Below, piece by piece: positions 16,706 to 24,806 of a stretch of 30,252 nt of DNA (positions are counted from its first letter, which is position 1; each line of letters starts with the position of its first letter). Source of the DNA: an uncultured Actinomyces sp. (GTDB lineage Bacteria > Actinomycetota > Actinomycetes > Actinomycetales > Actinomycetaceae); assembly GCA_900554605.1 (NCBI GenBank), contig USHU01000001.1, positions 1 through 30,252 on the forward strand. The letters run 5' to 3'. Made by a program: the position numbers and the translations under genes. Below the pieces are notes generated by a model. That model was given only the letters and a program-made list of their open reading frames with translations, searched no databases and was not told where the DNA came from.

Positions 16706-17268
16706 TAGTTCTCCTGTGACGTTGGCCAAGCCGCTGCTAGCCGAGCACGTGCATCCTCAAGTAGTTCAGGCACTGCCTTGGTACGGGCAATGATTGGGAA
16801 GAAGTTTGCGTCTCCAGCCCACCGAGGTACAACATGCTGATGAAGGTGAGCAGCGATCCCCGCGCCTGCAACATCACCTTGGTTCATACCCAAATTGAAT
16901 CCAGCGGGATTCGCCGTCGCACGCTCCACACGCATTGCAGTGGCAGTCAAACGACCGAGTTCAATACGTTCCTCGTCAGTCAGATCCGTATAGTCAGAAA
17001 CATGGCGGTAGGGACAGACCAAGAGATGCCCGGAGTTATACGGGAAGAGATTCATCAGAACGAAACAGCTGACACCGCGATGAACGATGAGTCCTTCTTC
17101 GTCTGTGCGCGATGGTGCAACACAAAATGGACACTCTTCCGACGAGGAATCAGCGGGTTTGTGATCACCATGTATGTAGGCCATCCGATACGGCGTCCAC
17201 AAACGATCAAAACCGTCAGGAACACCAGACAGTGCCCGTGAATCCTCGGTCGGAAGAGTGTCACTCAT
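16705..17268 (-). CDS. HIT-family hydrolase/phosphorylase (Ap4A phosphorylase type)
   Basis: This 187-residue HIT protein has the histidine triad HLHQHVVPRW (His141, His143, His145) and the substrate loop GFNLGMNQGDVAGAG. An N-terminal RLWTPYRMAYI is shared with the mycobacterial protein encoded between thrS and pgsA, which is known as a diadenosine tetraphosphate phosphorylase. A CPFC pair near residues 46-49, together with downstream histidines, could bind zinc, as in other HIT proteins. The mycobacterial protein lacks these cysteines as far as I recall. The start (ATG 17268) overlaps nothing and lies 5 bases after the thrS stop. Gene order thrS-HIT-pgsA-patA-pimA supports the assignment. 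The exact dinucleotide substrate is inferred. Confidence 0.9.
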   Translation of the reverse strand: MSDTLPTEDSRALSGVPDGFDRLWTPYRMAYIHGDHKPADSSSEECPFCVAPSRTDEEGLIVHRGVSCFVLMNLFPYNSGHLLVCPYRHVSDYTDLTDEERIELGRLTATAMRVERATANPAGFNLGMNQGDVAGAGIAAHLHQHVVPRWAGDANFFPIIARTKAVPELLEDARARLAAAWPTSQEN

Positions 17269-17273
17269 TGCTA

Positions 17274-19262
17274 TCAGTCCTCTGCGCTAGGATCAGCGTT
17301 ATTACGAGTGGCGATGTGGCGCGCGATACGCTCAACCGCCTCGTCAACGGGAACACCGTTGAGCTGGGAGCCATCGCGGAAACGGAAGGACACTGCCTGA
17401 GCTTCTTGGTCTTCCCCGCCCGCAATCAAAGTGAAGGGAACCTTCTGCTTTGCGGCGTTACGGATCTTCTTACCAAAGCGATCATCGGAATGATCAACTT
17501 CGACGCGAATACCACGCTCGCGCAAACGCTGAGCAACTGTATCCACGTACTCATCAAAGGCCTCGGCAACGGGAACAAGGCGTACCTGCACGGGCGAGAG
17601 CCATGCAGGGAACGCTCCTGCGTAGTGCTCGGTCAACACACCGATGAAGCGCTCGATTGAGCCAAACTTCGCCGAGTGGATCATGACGGGCTCACGGTGA
17701 CTTCCGTCGGGAGCGGTGTACTCCAGTCCAAAACGGTGCGGCTGGTTGAAGTCGTACTGAATGGTCGACATCTGCCAGGTACGCCCAATTGCGTCCTTCG
17801 CCTGAATCGAAATCTTCGGGCCGTAGAATGCAGCTCCGCCCGGATCGGGAACGGTATCCAAACCGGTTTCTTCTGCGCAGCGACGCAAGATTTCGGTGGC
17901 TTCCTCCCACTGTTCATCGGTTCCGATGAACTTATCTTTCTTCTTACCATCGGTATCGCGGGTAGAAAGCTCGAGGTAGAAGTCGTTCAAACCGAAATCG
18001 CGAAGAAGCGTCAAGATGAAGTTCAACAGGTGCTTAATTTCATCACCCGCTTGCTCGGGCATCACATAGGAGTGCGAATCATCCTGAGTAATCGAGCGAA
18101 CGCGAGTGAGTCCTTGAAGAACACCGGACTTCTCATTGCGGTAAACGGTGCCGAACTCAAAGAGGCGCAGCGGAAGCTCACGGTAAGAACGGCCTCGGCT
18201 CCTGAAGATCAGGTTATGCATCGGGCAGTTCATGGCCTTGAGGTAGTACAGCTGACCGTCGTCATCCATGGGCGGGAACATCCCGTCCGCATAGTAGGGA
18301 AGGTGACCCGAGGTATGGAAGAGATCTTCCTTTGAGATGTGGGGAGTACCCACATAGAGGAATCCGTTCTCAATGTGGGCTTCGCGCACGTAATCTTCCA
18401 TGACGCGCTTGAGGACGCCGCCCTTGGGGTGGAAAACGGGCAGGCCAGCACCAAGCTCCTCTGGGAAGGAGAAAAGATCAAGCTCAGCACCGAGGCGACG
18501 GTGATCACGTCGCTCAGCTTCCTTGAGTCGTTCCTGATAGGCGACAAGATCTTCCTTCGAGGCCCACGCAGTTCCGTAAATTCGCTGCAGTTGGTCGTTG
18601 GCCTGGTCACCGCGCCAGTATGCCGAAGAGGACTTGGTGAGCGCGAAACCGTTGCCGATCAGTCTGGTTGAGGGCAGGTGAGGGCCGCGGCACAGGTCCT
18701 TCCAAGCGGTTGTGCCGTCACGGCGCACATTGTCATAGATGGTCAGTTCAGAGCCGCCAACCTCGACAGAAGCATCCTCTGCTCCCCCACCCTTAGTGGT
18801 GATGAGCTCAAGCTTGTAGGGCTGATCGGCAAGTTCTTCGCGGGCTTCGTCTTCACTGACCACGCGGCGACGGAAGGTCTGGCCTTCTTTGACAATGCGC
18901 TTCATGCGCTTTTCCAGATCACGCATGAGTTCAGGAGTAACCGAATCAATGTTCCCGAAGTCGTAGTAGAAACCATCGGTGATAAAGGGGCCGATTCCGA
19001 GATTGACGTCCGGGAACACTTCCTGAACCGCCTGCGCCATGACATGTGTGCAGGAGTGACGCAGAATTTCCAGACCGGCTGGAGAGTTCAGGGTAATTGC
19101 TTCTACCGTTGCGCCAGATGGGATTTCACGGGAGAGATCCCATGCTTTTCCGTCGACTGTCATAGCGACAACGTCACTACGCGAGGCATAATGCTGCAAA
19201 CCGGTGCAGCCTTCTTCAATTTCTACAGCAACGCCATCAATAGTTGCGTTGATAACAGGCAC
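17274..19262 (-). CDS. thrS: threonyl-tRNA synthetase
   Basis: ThrRS charges tRNA-Thr. An N-terminal TGS domain (about residues 1-60) is followed by the editing domain with HSCTH (HX3H, residues 69-73) and DLCRGPHLP. The class II catalytic core has [22 protein letters not shown] and [13 protein letters not shown]; the Cys and His residues of these segments bind the catalytic zinc. The C-terminal anticodon domain ends the protein. I take the GTG at 19262 as start because AAGGAG lies 8 bases upstream, giving 662 residues. The frame is open to a GTG at 19319 that has no ribosome-binding site and would add 19 non-family residues. It heads the unit that continues to HIT, pgsA, patA and pimA. No T-box was seen upstream. 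Confidence 0.96.
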   Translation of the reverse strand: MPVINATIDGVAVEIEEGCTGLQHYASRSDVVAMTVDGKAWDLSREIPSGATVEAITLNSPAGLEILRHSCTHVMAQAVQEVFPDVNLGIGPFITDGFYYDFGNIDSVTPELMRDLEKRMKRIVKEGQTFRRRVVSEDEAREELADQPYKLELITTKGGGAEDASVEVGGSELTIYDNVRRDGTTAWKDLCRGPHLPSTRLIGNGFALTKSSSAYWRGDQANDQLQRIYGTAWASKEDLVAYQERLKEAERRDHRRLGAELDLFSFPEELGAGLPVFHPKGGVLKRVMEDYVREAHIENGFLYVGTPHISKEDLFHTSGHLPYYADGMFPPMDDDGQLYYLKAMNCPMHNLIFRSRGRSYRELPLRLFEFGTVYRNEKSGVLQGLTRVRSITQDDSHSYVMPEQAGDEIKHLLNFILTLLRDFGLNDFYLELSTRDTDGKKKDKFIGTDEQWEEATEILRRCAEETGLDTVPDPGGAAFYGPKISIQAKDAIGRTWQMSTIQYDFNQPHRFGLEYTAPDGSHREPVMIHSAKFGSIERFIGVLTEHYAGAFPAWLSPVQVRLVPVAEAFDEYVDTVAQRLRERGIRVEVDHSDDRFGKKIRNAAKQKVPFTLIAGGEDQEAQAVSFRFRDGSQLNGVPVDEAVERIARHIATRNNADPSAED

Positions 19263-19360
19263 GAGCTGTGCTCCTTCGGGTTTCTGGCGACAAGCGCCAT
19301 CTCTACCTGTCAACTGCACGCATACGAAGGCGCGTCAAACGCTCTTATCGAGAATCGACA

Positions 19361-19392
19361 GGCTTGGACCCTTCTATCGTAGCCGCCAAGCC
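19361..19392. repeat. inverted repeat between the FemAB gene and thrS
   Basis: A perfect 7-bp inverted repeat (ggcttgg / ccaagcc) with an 18-base loop lies just after the FemAB-family gene stop. With this loop and no T-run it is a poor terminator. It may mark the thrS promoter or leader region (19263-19399), where I could not define -35 and -10 boxes. Confidence 0.35.
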
Positions 19393-19399
19393 GGCAATG

Positions 19400-20419
19400 T
19401 CACGAACGCAGTGCGCGCTTAAGTGAAAGCAAGTTACGCAGCCCCGCATAGAGCCGCGGACGCAGAGGCAGATCCCATGCACCAGGAACATCCGTGTAGC
19501 CCTTGGCAAAGTTCAGCTTGTACTTACCAACGGTGAAAAGCTCCGGCACTCGAGGCGAGTGCATTCCCATCAGATCGATACCGCCCTGCGGATCAAGATC
19601 AGGGCCAAGAGTGAGCGCGCATTGAACATCCAGCTCTGGCATCGCGCCAAGTTTACGCGCCAGCGCTGTCGTTGCACCGTAATAGCATTCAGCCTGACGA
19701 TCGTTCACCAAAATGAGGTTCCACGCAGCAACCTTGCCATCGACGCGAAGGACATAGAGGTGCGAATGAGCTTCGCCCAGAACCTTGAGCATCGTCGCAT
19801 AGACCTCGGGAGGATGCGGGTGGAAACCGTCCCGCTGCGCAGTTTCCTTCAAAACTTCGTAGTACTCACTGAAGTCCTGTGCGGCGGCTTCTCGTTCGTC
19901 AGCAATGCTGGTTTCGACCTGCGCAAGGGCCTTTCGGGAACGTCGAAGCTGGCGACGACCTTCCTTTGTCATATCAGCAAGAACCTTCTCTTCATCACCG
20001 CCGTGGGATCGAATGATGACCGTCCGATCGTAGGTGATGATCTGCATGACATCTCGAAGATCATCTGCTGAGAACGTCGCATGCAAACGAATAAAGACGA
20101 CCGAAGAGTCTTTTTCACGAACATAGCGGGCCAAAGCATCGCGGAATGCGCGCTCACGTGCAGGGGTTGCTTCCTTCAACCACACAGGGCCGTGTTTCGC
20201 CCATAGATAGCGTGCGCCTCGCATTGAGTACTCGTAGAGCGCAACCAGGGCGATTCGCTTTCCTTCTTCGCAATATTCGAGGCGACCCCAGAGTTTGCGT
20301 CCTTCGACAGCTTCGTATTGCTCCCAGATCGCGGACTGTTCAACCGGTAGCGGGGTTACGCCGGCAGCGCCGATACGCATTTCTTCGGCTGTAATCGAGC
20401 GGAGCTGTACCTGTGACAT
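19400..20419 (-). CDS. FemAB-family aminoacyltransferase (probable peptidoglycan bridge enzyme)
   Basis: This 339-residue protein from the ATG at 20419 has AAGGGG 9 bases upstream. The longer open frame to 20569 overlaps the preceding gene and is rejected. Two GNAT-like halves are visible, with YLWAKHGPVWL and the basic MTKEGRRQLRRSRKAL near the middle, comparable to the lysine/arginine helix of FemX/FemABX proteins. YVLRVDGKVAAWNLILVNDRQ and YYGAT fit the second half, and KYKLNFAKGY (normally KxxFG) is near the end. These enzymes use aminoacyl-tRNA to lengthen the peptide side chain of lipid II. The long coiled-coil arm of staphylococcal Fem proteins is missing. It lies 13 bases after an ATP-grasp ligase gene, suggesting a joint role in building the interpeptide bridge. 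The amino acid added is unknown. Confidence 0.82.
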   Translation of the reverse strand: MSQVQLRSITAEEMRIGAAGVTPLPVEQSAIWEQYEAVEGRKLWGRLEYCEEGKRIALVALYEYSMRGARYLWAKHGPVWLKEATPARERAFRDALARYVREKDSSVVFIRLHATFSADDLRDVMQIITYDRTVIIRSHGGDEEKVLADMTKEGRRQLRRSRKALAQVETSIADEREAAAQDFSEYYEVLKETAQRDGFHPHPPEVYATMLKVLGEAHSHLYVLRVDGKVAAWNLILVNDRQAECYYGATTALARKLGAMPELDVQCALTLGPDLDPQGGIDLMGMHSPRVPELFTVGKYKLNFAKGYTDVPGAWDLPLRPRLYAGLRNLLSLKRALRS

Positions 20420-20432
20420 GACTAAAATCCCC

Positions 20433-21683
20433 TTAGAATGAACGATCGTTCGCTTGAGGGTAATACCGATGGAACTTGCGATAGTGGTTGAGCTTTTGCA
20501 GATGCAAAGTAAGCGATCGACGAAGATCCCTATCGCGCGAGTAAAACAGCGGGTCGAATCGCTTTCCACTGCGAATCAAACCACGCACCCGCTTCGCAAG
20601 CTCGGGATCACGTAGGTAGCGCATGAGCAGACGATCAGGAACCATCGAGTACAAGATCTCCTCGCGGACTTCCTCGCGCTCACGTGAAAGACCTTTAACT
20701 AAGTCGTCAACCATCGGAATCATTGGGTTGTGCCCAGCCGCGGTCATGTACCAGCTGTTGCGGCCAATTCGCGGATTGACTTCAAAGAAAAGTGCCCGGC
20801 CATCGCGTGGATCAATTTTTACGTCAAAATTCGCAAACCCGCGGTAATTGGCAGCTTCGAGAATGCGCTGAGCATCCGCCCACAACTGCGGGAAAGATTC
20901 AGTGATCATAGCAACCGGATTACCAATCATGGTCGGAGCGTGGTCCTCAAGCAGCACACGTGCCGAACCGATCAGCGTCATGCGTCCCTTCGAGTCCACA
21001 TACGCGGTCACTGAACGCATCTGCGTGTTGTCGCCAGGAATCAGTTCCTGAACAACGAAGTCTCCCCTAAAACCGACCTCACCCAGACGTGCCCACAGCT
21101 CATCCAGTTCTTGGGCACTCTCGACGAACCAAATCTTGCGCTTTCCTTCGAATTCCAGCCCATCGTAGTCATTGCCTCGAGCAGCTTTAGCGACCACCGG
21201 AAAAGCAAAGGGAATCTGAGGCGCAACCCAGGCCTCGGCAGTGGAGAAATCACGGAAGGAAACGACGACGGTAGCCGGAGTCGGAACATCGAGTTCGTTG
21301 CACAGGCGAGCGAATGCTCCCTTGTCGGTCACGTAGTCGATCACTTCCATGGAGGGGAAGGGCAATGCGTAATGAGCGCTGAGCGCATCCCAATTCCTCG
21401 CGACGAACTCGGAATGGAGGTCATGATTGGCGACTAGCACCAAGGCGCGATCGGAATAGGTCGATGCAATGCGCATCAAAGTCTCAAGCAAAACCTCATC
21501 TGAGGCATGCGCAATGATGGGCTCGACACGGCAAAACGACGAGCGCGCGATTGAAACCGTCGGCGCATGGGAAAGGACGATTGAAGTCGCCCCGTAGGCC
21601 TCGTGGAAAGAACGCGCCAAAGCGTAGACTCCAAAATCTCCGCCCAGAAGAACAGGCTGCACGGGAGCGTCGGCCACAGTCAT
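20433..21683 (-). CDS. ATP-grasp carboxylate-amine ligase, D-aspartate ligase-like
   Basis: This 416-residue ATP-grasp protein from the ATG at 21683 begins MTVADAPVQPVLLGGDFGVY. The N-terminal PVLLGGDFGVYALARSFHEAYG strongly recalls the D-aspartate ligase (Asl) family of enterococci and lactococci, which attaches beta-D-Asp to the lysine of the peptidoglycan stem. FPVVAKAARGNDYDGLEF, VVQELIPGDNTQMRSVTAY and FFEVNPRIGRNSWYMTAAGHNP supply the ATP- and magnesium-binding elements. The frame is open to a GTG at 21743, but the extra part is the arm of a strong hairpin, so I use 21683. It is followed by the FemAB-family gene. Function as a bridge amino-acid ligase is inferred from family resemblance and context. 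Other carboxylate-amine ligases remain possible. Confidence 0.82.
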   Translation of the reverse strand: MTVADAPVQPVLLGGDFGVYALARSFHEAYGATSIVLSHAPTVSIARSSFCRVEPIIAHASDEVLLETLMRIASTYSDRALVLVANHDLHSEFVARNWDALSAHYALPFPSMEVIDYVTDKGAFARLCNELDVPTPATVVVSFRDFSTAEAWVAPQIPFAFPVVAKAARGNDYDGLEFEGKRKIWFVESAQELDELWARLGEVGFRGDFVVQELIPGDNTQMRSVTAYVDSKGRMTLIGSARVLLEDHAPTMIGNPVAMITESFPQLWADAQRILEAANYRGFANFDVKIDPRDGRALFFEVNPRIGRNSWYMTAAGHNPMIPMVDDLVKGLSREREEVREEILYSMVPDRLLMRYLRDPELAKRVRGLIRSGKRFDPLFYSRDRDLRRSLTLHLQKLNHYRKFHRYYPQANDRSF

Positions 21684-21706
21684 CGTTTCTCTTTCGTTCG
21701 ATAGAG

Positions 21707-21739
21707 GTGAACCCCTCCAGCATAGCGGAAGGGGTTCAC
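21707..21739 (-). terminator. strong hairpin after sufT, in the leader of the ATP-grasp gene
   Basis: A perfect 10-bp inverted repeat (gtgaacccct / aggggttcac) has a 13-base loop, extendable by cc/gg pairing past one bulged base. It begins 18 bases after the sufT stop and ends 23 bases before the ATP-grasp start. No T-run follows on the minus strand. It probably separates the suf operon from the cell-wall genes, fully or partly, or acts as a processing site or mRNA stabiliser. Confidence 0.7.
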
Positions 21740-21757
21740 GCACAGGGGACTACGCGC

Positions 21758-22240
21758 TCAGACGTTAAAGCCGATCGCGCGAAGCTGTTCACGTCCATCG
21801 CTGGTGATTCGATCTGGCCCCCAGGCCGGCATCCACACCCAGTTGATCAGAACATCGTTGGAAAGCGGAGCCAAAACCATCTGAGCTTGACGTTCGATCA
21901 CATCTGTCAAGGGGCAAGCAGCGGAGGTCAGCGTCATGTCGATGACAACGGCATCATTGGACGACACGTTGATTCCATAGACTAGACCAAGGTCAACAAT
22001 ATTGATGCCCAGCTCGGGATCGATGACATCCTTGAGTGCCTCAAGTACATCAAGGCCGGCGATGCTTCCGCCTTCAATGATGTCAGTTCCTTCGACATTA
22101 AATACATGCGCCGAGGCCGCATCGGGAGCAGAAGCAGAACCCTGCTCGGACGCGGCAGAGCTTGCAACTGCAGAAGGCGCAGGGGCGAAGCGCTGCTCGA
22201 CAGCATCAGTTTGTGCCATCGGGTTGGAAGAAGTATCCAT
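21758..22240 (-). CDS. sufT: SufT, metal-sulfur cluster biosynthetic protein (DUF59/MIP18 family)
   Basis: This 160-residue protein from the ATG at 22240 has an alanine/serine-rich N-terminal extension of about 55 residues. The DUF59 domain follows: VLEALKDVIDPELGINIVDLGLVYGI, TLTSAACPLTD with the conserved cysteine, and a C-terminal WVWMPAWGPDRITSDGREQLRAIGF. Members help deliver or mature Fe-S clusters and are called SufT when linked to suf genes. The start overlaps the sufU stop by one base (TAATG), so it is the last gene of the coupled suf chain. The longer open frame (to 22318) overlaps sufU and is rejected. The low-complexity extension is not found in minimal family members and is probably disordered. 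Confidence 0.92.
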   Translation of the reverse strand: MDTSSNPMAQTDAVEQRFAPAPSAVASSAASEQGSASAPDAASAHVFNVEGTDIIEGGSIAGLDVLEALKDVIDPELGINIVDLGLVYGINVSSNDAVVIDMTLTSAACPLTDVIERQAQMVLAPLSNDVLINWVWMPAWGPDRITSDGREQLRAIGFNV

Positions 22241-22707
22241 TACTCGTTTTCTCCTGCAATATCGGTTCCAAGCTGCGCGAGGGCATCGCGCAGCGCATAC
22301 CAGCCAAGAAGCGCACACTTAACACGATTCGGGAACTGGGAGGTCCCCTCCAAGGCAGCGGCGTCTTCTAATAGGTCCAAGGTATCCTCATCCACGCCTT
22401 GCCCTCGTGAATGCATCATTGTTTCCATCGCGGAATAGAGTTCACGCACTCGGGCAAGATCCGCACCTGCAACCATGTCAGAGAGCATCGAGAGGGATGC
22501 CTGAGAGATCGAACAACCATCCCCATCCCATGCCAAGGATTCGATGGCACCGGAGTCACTCAGCGTCACGCCCAAGGTCGTCTCATCTCCGCAGGTTGGG
22601 TTGACCTGATGAGAGGAGGCAGATAACTCAGTGGGGTTACCGCAGCCGTGACGCTCGCGGGCATGATCGAGAATTACCTGCTGGTACATCTGTTCCAAGC
22701 TCGACAT
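22240..22707 (-). CDS. sufU: SufU, zinc-dependent sulfurtransferase / Fe-S assembly protein
   Basis: This 155-residue IscU-like protein has the conserved ligands Cys39 and Asp41 (NPTCGD), Cys65 (DGDGCSISQAS) and a third cysteine in RVKCALLGW near residue 128. In SufU, zinc held by these residues is exchanged so that the protein accepts persulfide sulfur from SufS. The segment of about 18-20 residues that separates SufU from IscU is present before the last cysteine. The ATG at 22707 overlaps the sufS stop by one base (TGATG), so SufS and SufU should be made together. This pair replaces SufE in Gram-positive SUF systems. Confidence 0.95.
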   Translation of the reverse strand: MSSLEQMYQQVILDHARERHGCGNPTELSASSHQVNPTCGDETTLGVTLSDSGAIESLAWDGDGCSISQASLSMLSDMVAGADLARVRELYSAMETMMHSRGQGVDEDTLDLLEDAAALEGTSQFPNRVKCALLGWYALRDALAQLGTDIAGENE

Positions 22708-23984
22708 CAGCGACCTCCAAAGTAGGAACGAACCTGGCCAAGTGCATCAATAAAACGGTCAACCTCTTCACGCGAAGTCGTCGGCCCAATTGAAGCACGC
22801 GACGACGAACGAACACCAAAGAAAGTATGAAGCGGGATTGCACAGTGATGGCCGACTCGCACCGCAACATCATGAGAATCAAGAACTTGACCCACATCAT
22901 GGGGATGAACTCCCTCAACGGCAAAAGCAACAACACCGATACGTTCGAATTCCGAGCCAGGCCCAAGAACTCGAACTCCGTCAATTCCACTGATTCCGTC
23001 AAGCATGTAGGCGGTTAAAACACGCTCGTGTTCCGCAACGCGGTCCATGCCGATAGCAGAAAGGTAGCGCAGCGCCGCACTCCAGCCAACAATTTGAGCA
23101 ATGGGCTGGCTACCAGCTTCAAATCGTTCCGGAGCCGGCATGAAGCTCGAGCTCTCCATAGTGACGTTTTCGATCATTGAGCCACCGGTGAGAACCGGAG
23201 GCATCGCATCGAGGAGCTCTCTTTTGCCCCAAAGCGCGCCAACTCCCGTTGGTCCGAGCATCTTGTGCGAAGAAAAGACCGCAAAGTCGACGCCCAAGTC
23301 GCGAACGTTGATTGGCATGTGTGCACTGGACTGACAGGTATCCAAGAGAACCAAGGCACCGCACTCGCGTGCCCGAGAAACAATTTGGTTCACGGGCGAG
23401 ACAGCACCGGTCACATTTGAGACATGAGTAAAGGCAACCAGTCGCGTACGCTCGTTAATGACATCGAGCGTATCGGTATCGATTCGTCCGTCCTCGTGCA
23501 AATCAAGCCAGCGCAGCTCGGTACCGGTTGCCTGACACAGCTGCTGCCAGGGAACAAGGTTCGCGTGGTGTTCAGCCCTAGTTACGACAATGCGATCTCC
23601 CGCAGCGAGTGCGAGAGGGCTATGTGCCCTCTCCCCCTGCCCAGTCGCATTGCGAATCGCCAAGGCCACGAGATTAATCGCCTCGGTTGCATTCTTCGTC
23701 CACACAATTTCATCGGCTTTCGCGCCGATAAAGCTGGCAAGGACCGAGCGGCCTTCTTCAAAAGCAGCAGTTGACTCATCGCCAAGGAGGTGAGTCCCCC
23801 GATGCACTGCCCCATTAGTCGAGCGATAAAACTCAGTGATCGCTTCAATCACTGGTGTCGGCTTTTGCGAAGTCGCACTGAAATCGAGATAAGCGATCGC
23901 CTGGCCGCCGCGGCCGACACGTCCCAAGATAGGAAAGTCGGCGCGCAGGCGGCTGAGCTCACGAAGCGAAAAATCTTCAGACAC
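22707..23984 (-). CDS. sufS: SufS, cysteine desulfurase
   Basis: This 425-residue class V aminotransferase is a group II cysteine desulfurase. The PLP lysine is Lys241 in FSSHKMLGPTGVG, the PLP-stacking histidine lies in EHHANLVPW, and the catalytic cysteine is Cys381 in RVGHHCAIPLH. It takes sulfur from cysteine as a persulfide and passes it to SufU. About 14 extra residues (near 113-126) precede ALAAGDRIVVT compared with shorter relatives. The start is a GTG at 23984, 9 bases after the sufC stop, with no strong ribosome-binding site. It follows sufC and overlaps sufU. Confidence 0.95.
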   Translation of the reverse strand: MSEDFSLRELSRLRADFPILGRVGRGGQAIAYLDFSATSQKPTPVIEAITEFYRSTNGAVHRGTHLLGDESTAAFEEGRSVLASFIGAKADEIVWTKNATEAINLVALAIRNATGQGERAHSPLALAAGDRIVVTRAEHHANLVPWQQLCQATGTELRWLDLHEDGRIDTDTLDVINERTRLVAFTHVSNVTGAVSPVNQIVSRARECGALVLLDTCQSSAHMPINVRDLGVDFAVFSSHKMLGPTGVGALWGKRELLDAMPPVLTGGSMIENVTMESSSFMPAPERFEAGSQPIAQIVGWSAALRYLSAIGMDRVAEHERVLTAYMLDGISGIDGVRVLGPGSEFERIGVVAFAVEGVHPHDVGQVLDSHDVAVRVGHHCAIPLHTFFGVRSSSRASIGPTTSREEVDRFIDALGQVRSYFGGR

Positions 23985-23993
23985 GGATCGAGG

Positions 23994-24746
23994 TCACTTC
24001 TCCAAGTAGGAATCGTAGCCATTCTCTTCAAGCTCATCGGCCAGTTCAGGACCGCCCTGCGCGGCAACCTGACCGTTCACGAAGACGTGAACATGGCTGG
24101 GCTTGATGTAGCGCAAAATGCGAGTGTAGTGGGTAATAAGCATGACGCCGCAGCCGGTGTTTCCATGGACACGGTTCACGCCTTCAGAGACGATACGCAA
24201 GGCGTCAACGTCAAGACCGGAGTCAGTCTCATCCAGAATCGCGAAGGAAGGCTTGAGGAGTTCCATCTGCAGGATCTCGAGGCGCTTCTTTTCACCGCCG
24301 GAGAAGCCGACGTTCACATCACGTTCGGCGAAGCTGGGATCCATGCGCAGGTTTTCCATTGCCTGGTTAACGTCCTTGACCCAGTGACGCAGCTGGGGTG
24401 CCTGGCCATCGATGGCGGTCTTGGCGGTACGCAGGAAGTTCGAGACGGAAACGCCCGCAACCTCGACCGGGTACTGCATTGCCAAGAAGAGGCCTGCCTT
24501 GGCGCGCTCATCGACGCTCATATCAAGGATCGAGGCGTCATCGAGGTAGGCTTCACCGCTGGTGATCTCGTAGGCCGGGTGTCCGGCGAGAGCATAAGCC
24601 AAAGTGGACTTACCAGAGCCATTGGGTCCCATAATTGCGTGAATCTCACCGGAGTTAATGGTCAGATTAACGCCCTTCAAAATTTCCTTCGGGCCTTCAG
24701 CGGTCTCAACCGATGCGTGAAGGTCTTTAATCGTCAAAGTCGACAT
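23994..24746 (-). CDS. sufC: SufC, Fe-S assembly ATPase
   Basis: This 250-residue ABC-type ATPase has Walker A GPNGSGKST, signature FSGGEKKR and Walker B FAILDETDSGLD, with the ITHYTRIL switch region. The DETDSGLD form is characteristic of SufC. SufC binds SufB and SufD, forming the scaffold complex on which clusters are assembled. It is not a transporter. The ATG at 24746 has GAGGAG upstream. A 60-base gap with small hairpins separates it from sufD, the largest gap between the suf structural genes. Confidence 0.97.
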   Translation of the reverse strand: MSTLTIKDLHASVETAEGPKEILKGVNLTINSGEIHAIMGPNGSGKSTLAYALAGHPAYEITSGEAYLDDASILDMSVDERAKAGLFLAMQYPVEVAGVSVSNFLRTAKTAIDGQAPQLRHWVKDVNQAMENLRMDPSFAERDVNVGFSGGEKKRLEILQMELLKPSFAILDETDSGLDVDALRIVSEGVNRVHGNTGCGVMLITHYTRILRYIKPSHVHVFVNGQVAAQGGPELADELEENGYDSYLEK

Positions 24747-24759
24747 TGTTTCTCCTCTT

Positions 24760-24774
24760 CGGCGCTAGACGCCG
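24760..24774 (-). other. small hairpin between sufD and sufC
   Basis: A perfect 5-bp inverted repeat (cggcg / cgccg, loop ctaga) lies just upstream of the sufC Shine-Dalgarno in the 60-base sufD-sufC gap. It may tune the mRNA level or translation of sufC relative to sufBD, since SufC is usually needed in excess. It could also be chance. Confidence 0.3.
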
Positions 24775-24806
24775 CACTGTAGTTCTCGTACTACTGTCGT
24801 GTAGCC

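Noticed and set aside
19263..19399. T-box or other riboswitch in front of thrS
   Set aside because: The gap is only 137 bases and shows no T-box consensus, specifier stem or terminator/antiterminator pair, only a 7-bp repeat with a long loop.
20420..20569. extended N-terminus of the FemAB-family protein
   Set aside because: It overlaps the end of the ATP-grasp gene and is Cys/Ile-rich without family resemblance. AAGGGG precedes the ATG at 20419.
22707..23984. unusual ASIGPTTSREE C-terminal segment of SufS as a sign of altered function
   Set aside because: The catalytic Cys, PLP Lys and HHCA motif are intact, and similar C-terminal variants occur in actinobacterial SufS proteins as far as I recall.
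23790..24782. 330-residue open frame on the plus strand, antisense to sufC and sufS
   Set aside because: It lies opposite two unmistakable genes, has no recognisable motifs or ribosome-binding site, and is explained by the codon pattern of the coding strand.
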